Below are positions 46,064-55,958 of a DNA stretch of 64,000 nucleotides, piece by piece (position 1 is the first letter of the stretch; each line of letters opens with the position of its first letter). The translations under genes were made by a program, and so were the position numbers. The notes under the pieces were generated by a model that did not search any database, was not told the DNA's origin, and was given only the letters and a program-made list of their open reading frames with translations. The DNA is from Tomocerus qinae (Eukaryota; Arthropoda; Collembola; Entomobryomorpha; Tomoceridae), in NCBI GenBank assembly GCA_020055645.1, contig CM034546.1, positions 83,452,001 through 83,516,000 of the forward strand, in the 5' to 3' direction.

Positions 46064-47107
46064 CAAGGACGTATTTAGAGAGGGGGGTGCTAGGGTGCTT
46101 AAGCACCCCCTAAATATTTTGAAAACACACTAGATATTATCGCGTTTTCACCAAGTATTTAATTCCAAATTGGAGGAAACATATTTTCTTTTTCATATGA
46201 CACAATAACATATATTTTATTTTCGAATATGTTTGAACATTTTCGAATCCTTTTTTCCCTTTTTAACCTTAGGATCTGAGATTACATTACTTTATATTAT
46301 ATTGTTACAAAATGGAAATGTGCTTAGCAATTGACCACTTCTGAAATGAGGTTTTTTGTTTAAAACATCTAAAACTAAATCGGCCGAAATGGGTGTGTGA
46401 TGACAGATAAATCACATATTTAGAAGGCCCCCAGCCCCTTAATCTTGATATAAAGTGGATTTTTTTTGACAAAGATTTAAAATCATAAATTTTTTCGCGC
46501 TTTGCGCGTATATTTCTTCTTTTTTTACTAATATAATGATGCAAGCAAGGAACAAGAGGAAGACCAGCTTAGGTTTGTATACGTCTCCCAAGTATATCTC
46601 TCATCGGAGCTCCCAGAGCTCCTTGCTGTGTGCTACAAGTTCGCAGGCGTTTTGCTATTGGTCGGTCGCAGCCGCTCTCTCATTGGCTCTCGTATGTACC
46701 TACGTGTATTCTAAGTGTGGACCATTTCTCTTATGGAAGCTGGCCTTCTATAGTGAAGCGCCAGCTTCACAGCCACCATCGGTATTCTATGGATGCAAGG
46801 ACGTATTGAGGGATGGGCTTTACCAAAATCAACAAAAAGAGGCATTTTTTCTCACAATCACAAAAAATTTCGCGCTCCGCGCGATTATTTCCTATTTTAG
46901 GCCTTTTTTGACTCATTTCCGTGAAAAAAATCTATAAATTTTCGCGCTACGCTCGAATAAATATTATTTACATATCTATGGGATTAGCCCTTTCCGAAAC
47001 TCAGTTCTGTATACGTGCTTGTAATGACGGTTCTAATTGCTTGATTTATGTAATACTCATTTTTAGAAATTAGCACCCCCTAGATCCATTTTCTAGATAC
47101 GCCCTTG
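46064..47107. mobile_element. hAT-type element, CAAGGACGTAT family, with nested copy
   Basis: Ends CAAGGACGTATTTAGAGAGG and (right) TCTAGATACGCCCTTG are inverted and flanked by exact 8-bp CATATCAC at 46056-46063 and 47108-47115. GCACCCCC blocks lie near both ends. The interior carries CGCGCTTTGCGCG-type motifs and a smaller family member at 46796-47021. The 133-codon frame at 46536-46937 crosses from interior into the nested copy and is not a gene. Confidence 0.9.
46796..47021. mobile_element. Nested miniature element, CAAGGACGTAT family
   Basis: From CAAGGACGTATTGAGGGATG to ACTCAGTTCTGTATACGTGC TTG it is the reverse-oriented counterpart of 31667-31867, with the same CGCGC(T)CCGCGCG motif. 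Its flanks TATGGATG and TAATGACG no longer match exactly, so its target duplication is decayed. Confidence 0.75.
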
Positions 47108-47605
47108 CATATCACGACAGATGGGGGGTGGGAGTGGGAGAATTTCTTTACTTCTTGCGTGCATATTATAATATAAGTTACTTTTTCCTGATTAGCCTGA
47201 TACTGACTCTGACTGACGCAAGGGTAAGATCCTCATAATCTCGTCTGAGTAGGTAAGGTTTCTTGTATCAAAATTACCATATTTGCCACACTACTAAATA
47301 TAAATTCCTGTCGATAACAGTTTCATTCGAATTTCTGCTGCAGTTATACCTTCTGTATATGCAGAGTCCTCCCTCAGATAAGACAGACATACAACTGATA
47401 TTGCTGCAGCCAACTTCAAATGAAATAGTTTGAAACAATTTTTTGAGAAATGTTGTTCCACATACTACTTCAAATTTGTCTACTGAAAATATCCTACGCA
47501 ACAGCAATCAGAGTTTTGCAGTCAGGGAATGTAAACTACGATCGACTCCTGAGACTTCGGCTACATACAGGTTAGTCTTAACTCTGACAAGAAGGTAAAC
47601 GATAA
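47108..47605. other. Intergenic DNA, nothing recognised
   Basis: No gene or repeat family recognised. Confidence 0.35.
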
Positions 47606-48168
47606 CCCTAGTATGGATAACCTTCCAAATCAACAGTAAAGTATGACATAGTTTGTTTCCAGACTATGTGTAAAAAAGCCTAGGCTGTCTACAGACTTGG
47701 CGTAGTCTGTCCGCAGACTAAGGGTTTCTGCCGGGCAGGAAATATTGTAGGATAACCAAGTTTTGGAAATTTTAGCTCACAACTAGTATATACAATTTAT
47801 ATAATGTACTTTGAATATGCATATGCAAATTATATTCCAATTTCACCGTTTATACCACAAGAACTAACTCCACAATCACTACATTCATGGCATAGTCTTC
47901 CCACAGACTATAAAATTACGAAACCTTGTAAGTCTGTGGGCAGCATAGGTCATCCTTTAATAGGTAAAAAAGGTCCCATTTTCATGTTTTGCATTTTTTT
48001 CATGCCTTAGATATTCGCCAACTTCTCATTAAATATATAAGCAGAGAAACGCATTTGTGACAAATACAGAAAATCCCGAGGTTATACGATAAATCCATTC
48101 TTGCTTTATTAGACACCAAAGTCAAAAAGTCTGTACACAGTACACAACCTAGGTTATCCATACAAGGG
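47606..48168. mobile_element. Non-autonomous element with 18-bp terminal inverted repeats
   Basis: CCCTAGTATGGATAACCT (47606-47623) is inverted at 48151-48168 with two mismatches, and ATAA lies directly outside both ends, a possible 4-bp duplication. The interior has several AGACTATG and CAGACTA motifs in both orientations. No transposase. Confidence 0.65.
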
Positions 48169-48536
48169 ATAAACATTTTCCGAACAGAATTTCCATATAG
48201 GTATTGTTATTGGTAAGGTTTATTGAAAAATTCTGGCCAGCTTATAGCTGTTCTCTCTCATATTCTAACCGAGTTGTAATTGCAGATGTTGGGGACGACA
48301 ATTACGTCCGAGATATCGGAAACAGGACTTACACGCTCAATAAACGACACCACGTACGTAATTTTTTAAATGACAACTGTAAAATTAAGGCCGAATTGGA
48401 CCCTACTGGGGATTTAATTTTCGATACGCAATCTTATCTATTTTATTAAATAAAGCAGAAAATTCTCAAAAATTCATTAAAAGTGAGACAATTATTTTGT
48501 GCTTTCAGAAAATATAAAAAAATTATATTCATTAAA
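48169..48536. other. Unassigned stretch with an 81-codon ORF
   Basis: The + strand frame 48204-48449 encodes a globular-looking peptide (IADVGDDNYVRDIGNRTYTL, LDPTGDLIF) that I do not recognise. It could be a fragment of a mobile-element protein; nothing supports a host gene. Confidence 0.25.
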
Positions 48537-49147
48537 GCCCAGATGCATGGAAACGTAAATGATTTCTCGACTATCATATTTGCCAGTGACTTTTTTTGGA
48601 AATTTCCTAAGGATCTGAGACCACAGGTCCTACGGCCGTACAATAATTTCTAAAAAATTCTTCGAAACTTATTCTGTAGTAGTTATATTGAAAATTCCAC
48701 ATTTTGGACTTTGAAGTTCGCAATGAATAATATATAATAATATACAAATATTCAGTTTCAAACTATTGTAGCTTCATGCCGAAGACAAAAATGTGGAATT
48801 TTCAATATAACTACCAAGGTAATTTAAATACTATGGCGACCTAACAAGGTATGCTTATAGTTTTATAAAAAATTTCTCAGAGCCACTAATGTGGATCAAA
48901 GGAGAAGGAGCCATAGATAGAGCATTACTCAATGGCATGGGGACGCCTGTACGTTTGCTCCATAAGTGGTTCTGAGTTAATCAGATCAATGGTATCAGTC
49001 TCCACTATAAGCATACCTTGTTAGGTAGGCATGGTATTTAAATTACCTTGATAACTACTATAGAATAAGTTTCGAAGAATTCTTTAACGTAAGGGTGCAT
49101 GGAAACTGAGATGAAATCTTGACTATCAAATTGCCTTTTAAATGTTC
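48537..49147. mobile_element. Foldback element interrupted by a second foldback
   Basis: TTCGAAACTTATTCTGTAGT with TTATATTGAAAATTCCACAT is inverted around about 48750. The right arm is split by the insert at 48815-49050 and resumes with ATAACTACTATAGAATAAGT. It carries TAAGGATCTGAGACCA, linking it to the 21511 family. Confidence 0.75.
48815..49050. mobile_element. Nested foldback element with 8-bp target duplication
   Basis: Inverted ends CAAGGTAATTTAAATACTAT and complement run about 45 bp. The exact duplication ATAACTAC occurs at 48807-48814 and 49051-49058. It interrupts the right arm of the host hairpin. Confidence 0.9.
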
Positions 49148-49469
49148 TTTAGCAAAAGCGATATAACTTGAGGAATACTGGACCGAAAATTGTAAGGTTG
49201 GTACCACCAGAAAGCCAGAATCCTCATTGACACCGTTTATAAGTCGTATTTTCATTTGACGGCTTAGATCGGATGTAATTGATGTTTCCGTAAAAAGTGA
49301 CATTTTTTGGCTATATTTGATGGCTAAAATATTAATTACATCCGATCTAAGCCGTCAAATGAAAATACGACTTATAAACGGTGTCAATGAGGATTCTGGC
49401 TTTCTGGTGGTACCAACCTTACAATTTTCGGTCTAGTATTCCTCAAGTTATAATATCGCTTTTGCTAAA
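49148..49469. mobile_element. Long hairpin element
   Basis: Arms of about 130 bp with very few mismatches (GCAAAAGCGATATAACTTGA, GGTTGGTACCACCAGAAAGC, CATCCGATCTAAGCCGTCAA and complements) around a loop of about 55 bp. GAATACTGGACC is shared with the palindrome centred near 50780. Confidence 0.88.
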
Positions 49470-49842
49470 AAAAGTTATCATTTTGTGCAACTCTCATAGG
49501 CCGTCATGGGGCTTAGTGAGAAAAGTGTCTGTCCTTGGTAACAATGTTTTTGCGCTAAATTTGCATAATACATTTCTATCTATTATGGACTTGTGAGACT
49601 TTCATGTCATTTTCATCCATATTCTTTTCAAATCTGGTTGTGCTCTGTGCGTATGGGTCTCTAAAAAGGTGAATTTCTCTCTTCTATCTCAGTTAGTCCG
49701 ACTTTTTTCAGTGTTTTTTGAGAAGGACAATAGGCAGGGAACAGGGGGGTACATTGCACGCCGTACCCAGGGTAATAACCTCAGTATTTCTCAGTTTGTA
49801 TTGAATTTACTATTGTAATTTAAGTGTAGACATAATGGTTGA

Positions 49843-50054
49843 GTTTCTTATTATAAGTCTCTGGTGGACTGGAGATCTCCCTAAGGAATAATCATCGTTA
49901 TTGCGCTCGATAGATGCCCCACCACTGCACTGAAGGCAACGTGCATGTACAGTCAAGTACAGTGGTGGGGCATCTATCGAGCGCAATAACGATGATTAAA
50001 TTTATTCTTTAGTGAGGTCCCCAGCCCACCAGAGACTTATAGTAAGAAACTCAT
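49843..50054. mobile_element. Long hairpin element
   Basis: Arms of about 86 bp start GAGTTTCTTA and include CATCGTTATTGCGCTCGATA then GATGCCCCACCACTG with complements. The loop is about 32 bp. Confidence 0.88.
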
Positions 50055-50093
50055 CTATTGACAAAAATGGGTTGAAGTAAGCCAGCCGTTGCA

Positions 50094-50182
50094 TGAGGGT
50101 GAGGAGGGTGAGGAGTGCGAGGGTGAGGAGGGTGAGGGTGAGGAGGTTGAGGCGGGTGAGAGTGAGGGTGAGGAGTACATTT
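50094..50182. repeat. G-rich GGTGAG/GAGGGT simple repeat (left arm)
   Basis: Runs of GAGGGTGAGGAGGGTGAGG, mirrored as C-rich sequence at 51199-51325 in the right arm. The acidic 63-codon frame at 51157-51348 is its translation artefact. Confidence 0.9.
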
Positions 50183-50373
50183 TTTACATTACGTATTTGA
50201 AGAGTTATATTGGGGTGGAGTAAATAAAATGTAGAATCATCAATTTCTTAATCCCCTGGGGGTAATCTATCAAGGTACTACAAAGGGAATTATTATTAAG
50301 ATACCTGACAAATGTAAGCAGGTTATCTGAAAAAATAATTTAATTGTTTTGTTTGTAACTAAGCAAAACAATT

Positions 50374-50533
50374 GAGGGGCAGTGTATAAGAACCTATGGT
50401 ATCTCAAATTGACCTCAAATAACAACTAAAATTTTAAATTATTTCCGATTTAAAACACGTTGGTTACCAATAACTACCACTTTAGTTTCAAAATTTTAGT
50501 ATGGAGATACCAGGTTCTTTTATACGGCCCCTC
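50374..50533. mobile_element. Miniature element inserted into one palindrome arm (4-bp AATT duplication)
   Basis: Ends GAGGGGCAGTGTATAAGAAC and complement-like GTTCTTTTATACGGCCCCTC are flanked by AATT on both sides. The other palindrome arm reads straight through (ACCTTAATTG) with a single AATT, so it preserves the empty site and proves the insertion and its duplication. Confidence 0.92.
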
Positions 50534-51409
50534 AATTAAGGTCGGCCTATACGCTTTAAAACCCTTTATCTATTTATACCCCAAATGGGAATGTTGCTAT
50601 GTACAAACAAAAACTTTAAATCGTTAATTTTTTACCAAAATAAAGTTTTAGAATACTGGACCTACAAGTGCAAGATTGGCACTGCTGAAAAGCCGACATT
50701 TTGCTCCACAAAGTTTACTTTTTTAGTTTTATTGCTTTGCTTCAAAGATTTTGTTTTTACATAAAGCTTTTTTGGTAGTAAAATGTCAATAACTACGAAA
50801 CAAAGCAATAAAACGAAAAAAGTACTTACAACTTTGTAGAGTAGAATCTCGGCTTTTCAGCAGTGCCAATCTTGCACTTGTAGGTCCAGTATTCTAAAAC
50901 TTTATTTTGGTAAAAACTTAAAGATTTAAAGTTTTTGTTTCTACATAACAACATTCCCATTTGGGGTATAAATAGATAAACGGTTTTAAAGCGTATAGGC
51001 CGACCTTAATTGTTTAGCCTAGTTACAAACAAAACAATTAAATTATTTTTTCAGATAACCTGCTTACATTTGTCAGGTATCTAATAATAATTCCCTTTGT
51101 AGTACCTTGATAGATTACCCCCAGGGGATTAAGAAATTGATGATTTTACATTTTATTTACTCCTCCCCAATATAACTCTTCAAATACGTAATGTAAAAAA
51201 TGTACTCCTCACCCTCACTCTCACACTCCTCACCCGCCTCAACCTCCTCACCCTCACCCGCCTCACCCTCCTCTCCCTCGCACTCCTCACCCTCCCACTC
51301 CTCACCCTCCTCACCCTCATGCAACGGCTGGCTTACTTCAACCGACAAATGTCAAATAAATGGATTTCACAGCCCAGCTTTCATAATAAACTTTATGATT
51401 GTGTTCATT

Positions 51410-51511
51410 GTTCAGCCGTTCTAACCTCACTCTACAGGGCTGATTACGACCATTGACGAGATAGCGATAAGTCGTAGTCAGCCCTGTAGAGTGAGGTTTG
51501 AACGGCTGAAC
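51410..51511. mobile_element. Short hairpin element
   Basis: Arms of about 41 bp, GTTCAGCCGTTCTAACCTCA then CTCTACAGGGCTGA with complements; loop about 20 bp. It lies 66 bp after the giant palindrome. Confidence 0.85.
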
Positions 51512-51804
51512 GATATATCGGATAGATATTTGCGCCTAATTTATACAGACTGAACAGAAACTATACGGGCTCTGTGCATGTACTTTGACTTAGTTTAGTT
51601 GATACTATTTGTGTTAGATACGTATAGCAACATCCCCATTCGTGGGGTAAACAATCTGGACTTTTTAACTGTATACCATCACCTTAAAAATTGCAGTATG
51701 GGTTTACGACCAGTAGTCTCAGATCCTTAGGGAATTTCCAAAAAAAGTACGAACTTTTCAGACTTTTCATCTGAGTCTTTTGAATTGAAACATGCAATAT
51801 TCCC

Positions 51805-52256
51805 TTAAGAAGGCTCTCCGCGCACGCCTGCATAGCAACCACAACAACCATCTAAATGCATGTTAAAAAATGTTTTACATCTAGCTTTACTCCTGAAGGA
51901 TAATTCGATTAGGTCGATTTTTATGGGACTTACATTTTTAGAATCCTGGACTATCGATGAACACGCGAGGGTTCCTGGATTTTTGATATCTTTGCTTTAA
52001 ACGGTGCAAAAATGTCAACATTTTATAAAAACTAAAACTGATTTACTTTTTTTAATGTTGACAATTAGGGGTGTTGTCAATGCTGACTTTTTGCACCAAT
52101 TAAATCAACGATATCAAAAATCCAAGAACCAAGTCCAATAAAAATCGGCCTTATCCTTCGGGAGGAATAAAGCTTTGATGTGAAGCATTTTTTAACACGC
52201 ATTTAGATAGGCTCATGCGGTGGCTGTGCAGGCGTGGTGAGTGGTGAGCCTTCTTA
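51805..52256. mobile_element. Foldback element
   Basis: Ends TTAAGAAGGCTC and GAGCCTTCTTAA, then CACGCCTGCATAGC/GCTGTGCAGGCGTG, AAATGCATGTTAAAAAATG and GATTTTTGATATC with complements. A terminal fragment of the family abuts the array at 45540. Confidence 0.85.
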
Positions 52257-52400
52257 ATACCCCTCAGATTGTAATAACCCCTATTGTAATACCCCTCCGT
52301 GGGACTACCCTTCCGTTGTACTAACCCCTCCGTTGTACTGCCTCTCGGTTTAATACCCCTGTGTAGGAGTACCCCTCATTTGTATTATACTAACCCTCAG
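52257..52400. repeat. Degenerate TAATACCCCTC tandem repeat
   Basis: Seven to eight loose copies of a 16-22 bp unit with TA(A/C)TA(A)CCCCTC(C) and GTTGTA. It starts at the end of the foldback at 52256. Confidence 0.75.
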
Positions 52401-53183
52401 CTTTTTTTCATTCTTTTAAAATCTCCTATTTGCGTAATCTATAAACTTTTCGTCATGGAGATAACCAATTAGTTTGCTCTATTCCAAAAAATATCAAGCA
52501 ATAAGATTGCGTTCGACGTTTACTAACAGTTTCTGTAGCGCGTGGTACCGGGTATTTGGGTACCTTTGGTTTTAGGAACTTTGGAAAGCATCCGACACAG
52601 GCACATTACGTGTGTTGGACTTCGGGTAAGGGTAAACTGCTTTGGGGTACATTATCGAAAACATTAATTCAGTTCATTAACAAAATCAACATTTTTAGCA
52701 GTTAACATGGCGAGGATGGATCGTATTCAGCCCATGCACGTTTACCTTTCGTTGTGAATACATTTGAGTTTTATTTCGTAAAAGACTTTTGGCTAACTGG
52801 ACGATATGATTATGACTTCATTATCAGATTAGCACATTCAATTCGCCTTTGTGTCTTTATGTGCATATAATGTATAAAAGCAATATTTTCGAAACTAGAG
52901 TTAGGAACATCGTAAAACGTACATATGACTGTTTTAATACAATAAGGGGCTTAGATATTTGTAAACAAATAAATTAAATTGTAGCTTGTTAGAGGGCTGA
53001 GCTGAGCTGAGAATTGTCTGTTAGGAAACACGACAACTTACAATAAATGAACCCAATAAGTTAATATAATAAATAGTTTTACTGTCTCAAATTGAGATTG
53101 CAAAAAGACAGCAAAATGATTCAACAATAAAATATAAAAAGAACAATATAATGAAATATAAAAAAGAATTTTAAATCATAGCA
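52401..53183. other. Intergenic DNA and probable 3' UTR of the next LINE
   Basis: The right part (about 53000-53183) probably is the 3' untranslated end of the minus-strand LINE. A variant of the GGACTTCGGGTAAACTGC stretch near 37118 lies at about 52619. No gene. Confidence 0.35.
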
Positions 53184-54590
53184 TTATGCAGGAATTTTGA
53201 ATAAGTGATTTTGCAAAATTGATGCAGATCCTTTGACAGCAGCAATTGCTATTTGCTCCAAAATTTCTGGTGGCAAGTGAAATCTTTTACAAAATGCTTC
53301 AAGAAAAGTGGGAATTCTTCCGCGGGCACCAACATACAATCCTATTACCTCAAATTGGTAATTAATTGAATATTTAGGTTGAAGGTCCAGGATACAATCT
53401 TCGTATATGCTTTTCTTTTCTAAATCAACCGTTGAAGCTTGGTCATTAGTACTTTCAAATCTTACAGTTGGATCCAAAATCAGTGCTGTTGGTTCCAAAT
53501 GATTTATGACAATAATATCAACACGTCTGTTTGAACTATTAGCAGCAACTGTTTGTACTTCTTCAAATACATCTAGCCCTCGGTCCCTAAAAGCGTTTGC
53601 AATGATTGTTCTAATTTGATGATGTCTGCTATTACGATGTTGTAGACCATAAGGACAAAAACCAAGAATGTGGGGTAAAGGTCTACTTGCAGTTACGTTT
53701 GGTATCATCTTTAAATAATGAGTCCACTCAGTACTAGTTAAGCCAGTCTTAAAGAAAAGAGATTTGCTGATTTTTTCACACTGCTTGAACTGACTAATTC
53801 CTTTTCCATGAAAATTAAGCGAACACCACGACATGTATTCTTTGTTTCTTAAAATCTCACGGATTTTTTGAGAAACTTGTCTCACCGACAGGGAAGGTAT
53901 GTCAATACTCTGCATTTCCTCTACAATATCCATCCTCTGCAGGCATTTTTCTTGCTGTTTAAGAAGATCACGTAATTCCACTACGTATTTATTGTTAAAT
54001 CTTAGCAAGGTCAGGCTGATGTTAAAATTTTGTAGAGGAGCTTCCCATGACGAACGTACGATACCTAATCCTTTGTGCATAGTACTTGAATACATACAAT
54101 TATTTGTAAAATCACTCGGAAGCATTAGCATTTTCTTAACCGAGCTTCTAATGACTTTATCAATATCTTCAAGGAAACATTTTGATAAACTGCATAGCGG
54201 TGTTGATTGTATAGAATAGACGAATTTAGGCCAAATAAATGTATTGACAATACTTAATTTTTGATTTGGGAATAAAAGAGGAGTTGACACAAGTGCATTA
54301 AGACAGGATGCTAAAACTTGCAAAAAATTCTTTTTGTTAAGGACAATTTCATTTGAAAATTTGACGCCAAGATATTTGATAACATCTCCTTCATGTATCG
54401 ACTTAATCCTTCGATTGCAAGTAATATCTAGATTTGTTTCCACAAGTTTTTCATTATCTATGTTGATTACATTCGTTTTTTCAACGTTTAAAGACAAGCC
54501 AATTTTATTAAACAAATTGTTAGTCATTATTGAATAGAAAAATGGCACTGGTTTTGGAATTGATGTGTCATCCATGTTTGTTGTGCTGTT
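53184..54590 (-). pseudogene. R2-type LINE, 3' part: RT thumb and restriction-like endonuclease
   Basis: An open minus-strand frame of 463 codons from the Met at 54575 (open back to a TGA just upstream). It starts at NMDDTSIP, apparently the catalytic AspAsp of the reverse transcriptase, then IGLSLNVEKTNVINI and VIKYLGVKF (RT block after the palm), a helical thumb, a zinc-binding-like C..H..H stretch (GFCPYGLQHRNSRHH), and the endonuclease core RRVDIIVINHLEPTALILDP with a following VRFE. This order, with a C-terminal restriction-like nuclease, is that of R2/NeSL-type LINEs. It is 5'-truncated exactly inside the RT, as usual for LINE copies, but the remaining frame is intact, suggesting a recent insertion. 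The best-known relatives insert at fixed target sites; nothing here shows the target. Confidence 0.82.
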
Positions 54591-55520
54591 ATTTGAGAAT
54601 CATTGTACATATTTTGTCTACAAACTATAGGGATCGTCACAAGCCCATAGACGACGTCTATGCAAAGTTTGGTGAAATTCAATTAATTCTTTTGGGAGTT
54701 ATCGTGGGGACAGACTTGGGGTAGTGTCATCGCGCGGACGGACAGTCTGTGCGATTCTATATCTATATCTATCTAAGGCGAGCTAAAAACGCGGTTTTAA
54801 TTTCATAGTCTATTGATTTTTAATTAATTTTTGAATTCTTATTTTATGAAAATAAATGAATGAAGAGTAAACGGCACTAACTTAAGATCCAATTTACTTT
54901 ATTATGAAATCGACTGGTTTCATAAAAACATCCTCAGGCTTTCTGTAATTACAAAGTAAAGTAACTATAAAAATGTACTTTAAAATTACTTATTTATACA
55001 TTGACCAGCAATTATAATCATGTTACATAATGTTATAATTGACGATGCCAAAACAAGAAGTAACAGTTTCAAAAACGACTTAAATGGACGCTACACAAAT
55101 TCAAATAAACAAGGTTTTCAGGGGACATTCGTGTATAATGGAGTGCCACAATTTATTGCACATACATGTAACTTGAAGAGTGAACTTGAACACATTTAAC
55201 TTGACACTGTATTATTTCCTTAAACTAACTTGACCATTAAGACAGTACATAAGGATCAGGATAGGATTATCAATATATTGAGTAACAATAGCAATTCACT
55301 GGATAACAAACATAACATACATTTAGTTACATTACTATACTATATAGGGACCCACCAAACTGAAAGGTTATTACGAGCTGGCCCGAACCTAAGCGCGCAA
55401 CATTTTAAGATAACAACCCACGACGGGGCGTAGAGATTTCCACTGTGAGTTAGCTTTACGTATAAGGAAACAAATAATTTTCAATATTTTAGCGATTTCA
55501 AAAACGAAAAAGCTTTGATA
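54576..55520. other. Intergenic DNA between the LINE and the ISL2EU-like element
   Basis: Contains GACGGACAG simple sequence near 54735 and, on the minus strand, AGGATGTTTTTATGAAACCA then GTCGATTTCATAATAAAG (about 54930-54895), a motif type often seen at ends of invertebrate repeats. The left terminus of the ISL2EU-like element should be here but I could not find a convincing inverted repeat. Confidence 0.35.
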
Positions 55521-55633
55521 ATGCCTCGCAGTTGTGTGCCATTGTGTAATAATAATGAGAAAAGTGCTGGAATCAAAATGCATCGATTTCCTGCGAATGA
55601 AAAAAAGCAGAAGATCTGGATAAAGAGAATTCG
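55521..55633 (+). CDS. ISL2EU-like transposase, exon 1 (THAP domain, first half)
   Basis: MPRSCVPLCNNN then KMHRFPANEKKQKIWIKRIR: the C-x3-C and RFP-W-xxIxR elements that open a THAP zinc finger, a DNA-binding domain found in several transposases. The start ATG at 55521 fits the usual N-terminal position of THAP. The donor is ATTCG|GTAAGT, and the split arginine codon is completed at 55750. Confidence 0.78.
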
Positions 55634-55749
55634 GTAAGTAGTATAAGGTAAACAAAAATATCTAAATAAAAATTATTTACAATATACAATAACTGCAACA
55701 TACATAATCACAGCTAAAATTGTCTGATGGATTATTTATTTCATTTAAG

Positions 55750-55886
55750 GCGAGAAAATTTTACGGGCACATTTGATAGCCGAATATGCAGTGCTCATTT
55801 TACGGATGATTTTTCCAACGGACCGACGAAGTTTCCTTGGAACGCAAACAAGGATTTTGAATTAAATCAGCTTTCATATGTTTCAG
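55750..55886 (+). CDS. ISL2EU-like transposase, exon 2 (THAP domain, second half)
   Basis: Reads RENFTGTFDSRICSAHFTDD then FSNGPTKFPW. ICSAHF supplies the C-x2-H pair, completing the C2CH zinc site, and the proline block ends the THAP domain. Acceptor TTTAAG|GCGAG; donor TTTCAG|GTAAGG. In phase with exon 1 and with the frame beginning at 55959. Confidence 0.75.
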
Positions 55887-55958
55887 GTAAGGAATCAGAG
55901 ACGCTATTTAATGTCACTTGGTGTTTCAATATCAATAAAAGCAATTTTTCTTAAATAG

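Larger units (their letters stand above)
50070..51343. mobile_element. Giant palindromic element, about 600-bp arms
   Basis: From GGTTGAAGTAAGCCAGCCGT at 50070 to its complement at 51343 the sequence is one inverted repeat, folding around about 50760. Shared blocks include CAGATAACCTGCTTACATTT, CCATTTGGGGTATAAATAGA and CTTGTAGGTCCAGTATTCT. GACAAAAATG before and GACAAATG after look like an imperfect 8-bp duplication. Both ends carry (GGTGAG)n-type tracts. The left arm has one extra 160-bp insert at 50374-50533. Confidence 0.9.

Noticed and set aside
46536-46937. 133-codon plus-strand ORF with a hydrophobic segment
   Set aside because: It runs from the interior of one hAT-type element into a nested second element, so it cannot be an ancestral gene.
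51157-51348. Acidic Glu-rich 63-codon ORF
   Set aside because: It reads the complementary strand of the GGTGAG simple repeat in the giant palindrome; the reverse frame is equally open.
53899-54219. 106-codon plus-strand ORF opposite the R2-type LINE
   Set aside because: A shadow of the conserved minus-strand frame.
54890-54945. Hammerhead-ribozyme-like motif on the minus strand (CTGAGGA ... GAAAC ... GTC)
   Set aside because: The core words are present in the right order, but the segment that should form stem II cannot pair, so self-cleavage is not supported.
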